From assembly GCF_000185385.1 (NCBI RefSeq), contig NZ_GL622296.1, forward strand, positions 2,764,224 through 2,828,223: DNA of 64,000 bases, read 5' to 3'. Position numbers and translations under genes: made by a program. The stretch's first letter is position 1; each line of letters starts with the position of its first letter. Source of the stretch: Lachnoanaerobaculum saburreum DSM 3986 (GTDB lineage Bacteria; Bacillota; Clostridia; Lachnospirales; Lachnospiraceae). The notes under the pieces were generated by a model, which made no database searches, had not been told where the DNA came from, and saw only the letters and a list, made by a program, of their open reading frames with translations. Below, piece by piece: positions 62,912 to 64,000 of this stretch.

Positions 62912-62984
62912 CTATTTGTTATATGATAAATTTAAAAATAGGAATTTACCATAGAATATTACTTTACGGTGTTTTGGAGGTTTT

Positions 62985-64000
62985 ATGATAAGACAAAAAA
63001 AGCGTTGGGAAAACGAAGAGCTTATTATGATAGGGAGAGAAGAAGCAAGAGCAGACTTTACACATGGCACTACAGTTTCAAGTACTTTAAGCCTTAATGG
63101 AGATTGGAAATTTATGTTTTTAGAAGCTCCTGAGTATTCTCCCGATACTTTTTTTGAACCAATCTTTGATGACAGTACCTGGGATGTTACAAAAGTGCCA
63201 TCTTGTTGGCAAAGACAGGGCTACGGGCACAACCACTATACCGATGTATGGTATTTGTTCCCCATTAATCCCCCATTTGTACCGTCAAAAAATCCAACCG
63301 GAATATATAGAAGAAATTTTGATATTGATACAATAGATCCAAACAAAAAAGTTATCCTACGATTTGACGGTGTAAGCAGTGCTTATGATATATGGGTAAA
63401 CGGTAAGCATATAGGTTACAGCAAGGTAAGCAGACTTGGAAGCTCCTTTGATATAACAGAATATGTATGCTGCGGAAGAAATCAGATTACAGTAAGAGTT
63501 TATCAATGGTCTGACGGTTCTTATCTTGAATGCCAGGATATGTGGTGGCTATCAGGAATATTCAGAGATGTATATTTACTTTTTATACCACAAAACGGTG
63601 TAAAGGATCTTCAAATAATATCAGACTTTGATGCTTCAACAAATACAGGCTCACTTGATTTATCTATTACAATGTATAAAGAGCAAGATATAAATGTATC
63701 GGTTGAGTTGCTTGACCTAAATAATGATACCATTCTAAGAGAAACCGCTCTTTCCGATAAAGAAGTCTTTAGTTTTTTTAAAAATGAACTCATAGTAAGT
63801 CCATGGAGTGCTGAAGATCCAAATCTTTATAAACTTAATATAAGAATCAGTTCTAATGGGAAAATTATTGACGAAATCACAAACTATATCGGCTTTCGAA
63901 GAGTTTGTATCGAAAACGAAAAAATTTGTATAAATGGAAAGGCCGTACTCTTTAACGGTGTAAATATGCATGACTTTTCACCCGAAGGCGGTTTAACCGT
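62985..64000 (+). CDS. GH2 beta-galactosidase (N-terminal part)
   Basis: ATG 62985 follows TGGAGG; the frame stays open for 338 codons and leaves the window. It is a LacZ-type GH2 start: RWENEELIMIGREEARADF, LSLNGDWKFMFLEAP, the jelly-roll VPSCWQRQGYGHNHYTD, YRRNFDID, RFDGVSSAYDIWVNGKHIGY, WSDGSYLECQDMWWLSGIFRDV. An Ig-like domain follows, and the barrel starts FRRVCIENEKICINGKAVLF with NGVNMHDFSP. Full proteins are about 1000 aa and cut terminal beta-galactose. No signal peptide, so it is cytoplasmic. It is divergent from the GH65 importer and probably co-regulated. Confidence 0.9.
   Translation, partial: MIRQKKRWENEELIMIGREEARADFTHGTTVSSTLSLNGDWKFMFLEAPEYSPDTFFEPIFDDSTWDVTKVPSCWQRQGYGHNHYTDVWYLFPINPPFVPSKNPTGIYRRNFDIDTIDPNKKVILRFDGVSSAYDIWVNGKHIGYSKVSRLGSSFDITEYVCCGRNQITVRVYQWSDGSYLECQDMWWLSGIFRDVYLLFIPQNGVKDLQIISDFDASTNTGSLDLSITMYKEQDINVSVELLDLNNDTILRETALSDKEVFSFFKNELIVSPWSAEDPNLYKLNIRISSNGKIIDEITNYIGFRRVCIENEKICINGKAVLFNGVNMHDFSPEGGLT

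Overview
The window is low-GC Firmicute DNA and most resembles a member of the Lachnospiraceae (Clostridia). Three things point that way: the 5' end of a 16S rRNA gene at the left edge, the gene families present (DUF951, RicT/PSP1, EFR1-type flavodoxin-ferredoxin, DUF6440, Wadjet with a DUF5716-like JetA), and codon use. Nearly all genes read on the minus strand. The exceptions are a few genes at 38.8, 41.2, 54.2 and 63 kb. No tRNA, CRISPR array, transposase or phage gene was seen.

Layout. 1-0.7 kb: start of an rRNA operon with three tandem promoters. 0.9-16.2 kb: housekeeping and carbohydrate genes. These are an ABC-F ATPase, DUF951, a pyridoxal-type kinase, an acetyltransferase, rpiB, rsmI, a tRNA m6A methyltransferase, ricT, holB, a guanylate-kinase-like protein and an Orn/Lys/Arg-type decarboxylase. 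Two very different GH3 enzymes follow, with a doubly nonsense-mutated GtrA gene between them. 16.3-17.3 kb: hpf, then a dense DnaA-box cluster with an adjoining long inverted repeat. 17.3-23.9 kb: a complete Wadjet (JetABCD) anti-plasmid operon behind its own promoter. 24-36 kb: a secreted CAP-domain wall protein, an FprA flavodiiron protein, a sucrose/fructan operon (ABC importer, LacI regulator, GH32), a LUD protein, a SulP transporter and TraX. 36-50 kb: a patchwork of single genes (EFR1, DUF4143 ATPase, DUF364, GNATs, aldehyde dehydrogenase, SUMF1-like, methyltransferase, lipoproteins) mixed with decayed copies. The decayed pieces are a DUF364 deletion copy, a frameshifted GDPD, the tail of a second copy of the 38.8-kb membrane protein, and a probable ECF S-component stub. 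50-57 kb: a two-gene ABC exporter with a palindromic promoter, a CYTH protein, an iron alcohol dehydrogenase, and an orphan TRAP-type binding protein coupled to a YcxB-like membrane protein. 57.5-64 kb: a GH65 phosphorylase with its own ABC sugar importer, and a divergent GH2 beta-galactosidase cut by the window end. These two units share an intergenic region full of AGTAAA/TTTACT half-sites.

How the genes work together. Both sugar operons encode a binding lipoprotein and two permeases but no ATPase, so a shared MsmX-type ATPase elsewhere is likely. The sucrose operon ends in GH32 and carries its own LacI repressor, with a perfect palindrome in the promoter. The GH65/GH2 locus looks like uptake and cleavage of oligosaccharides. 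The Wadjet system is the one recognisable defence island. I did not find a system I can call undescribed. The best leads are the DnaA-box cluster, the membrane-tethered permuted GH3, the DctP-YcxB pair and the two unassigned operators.
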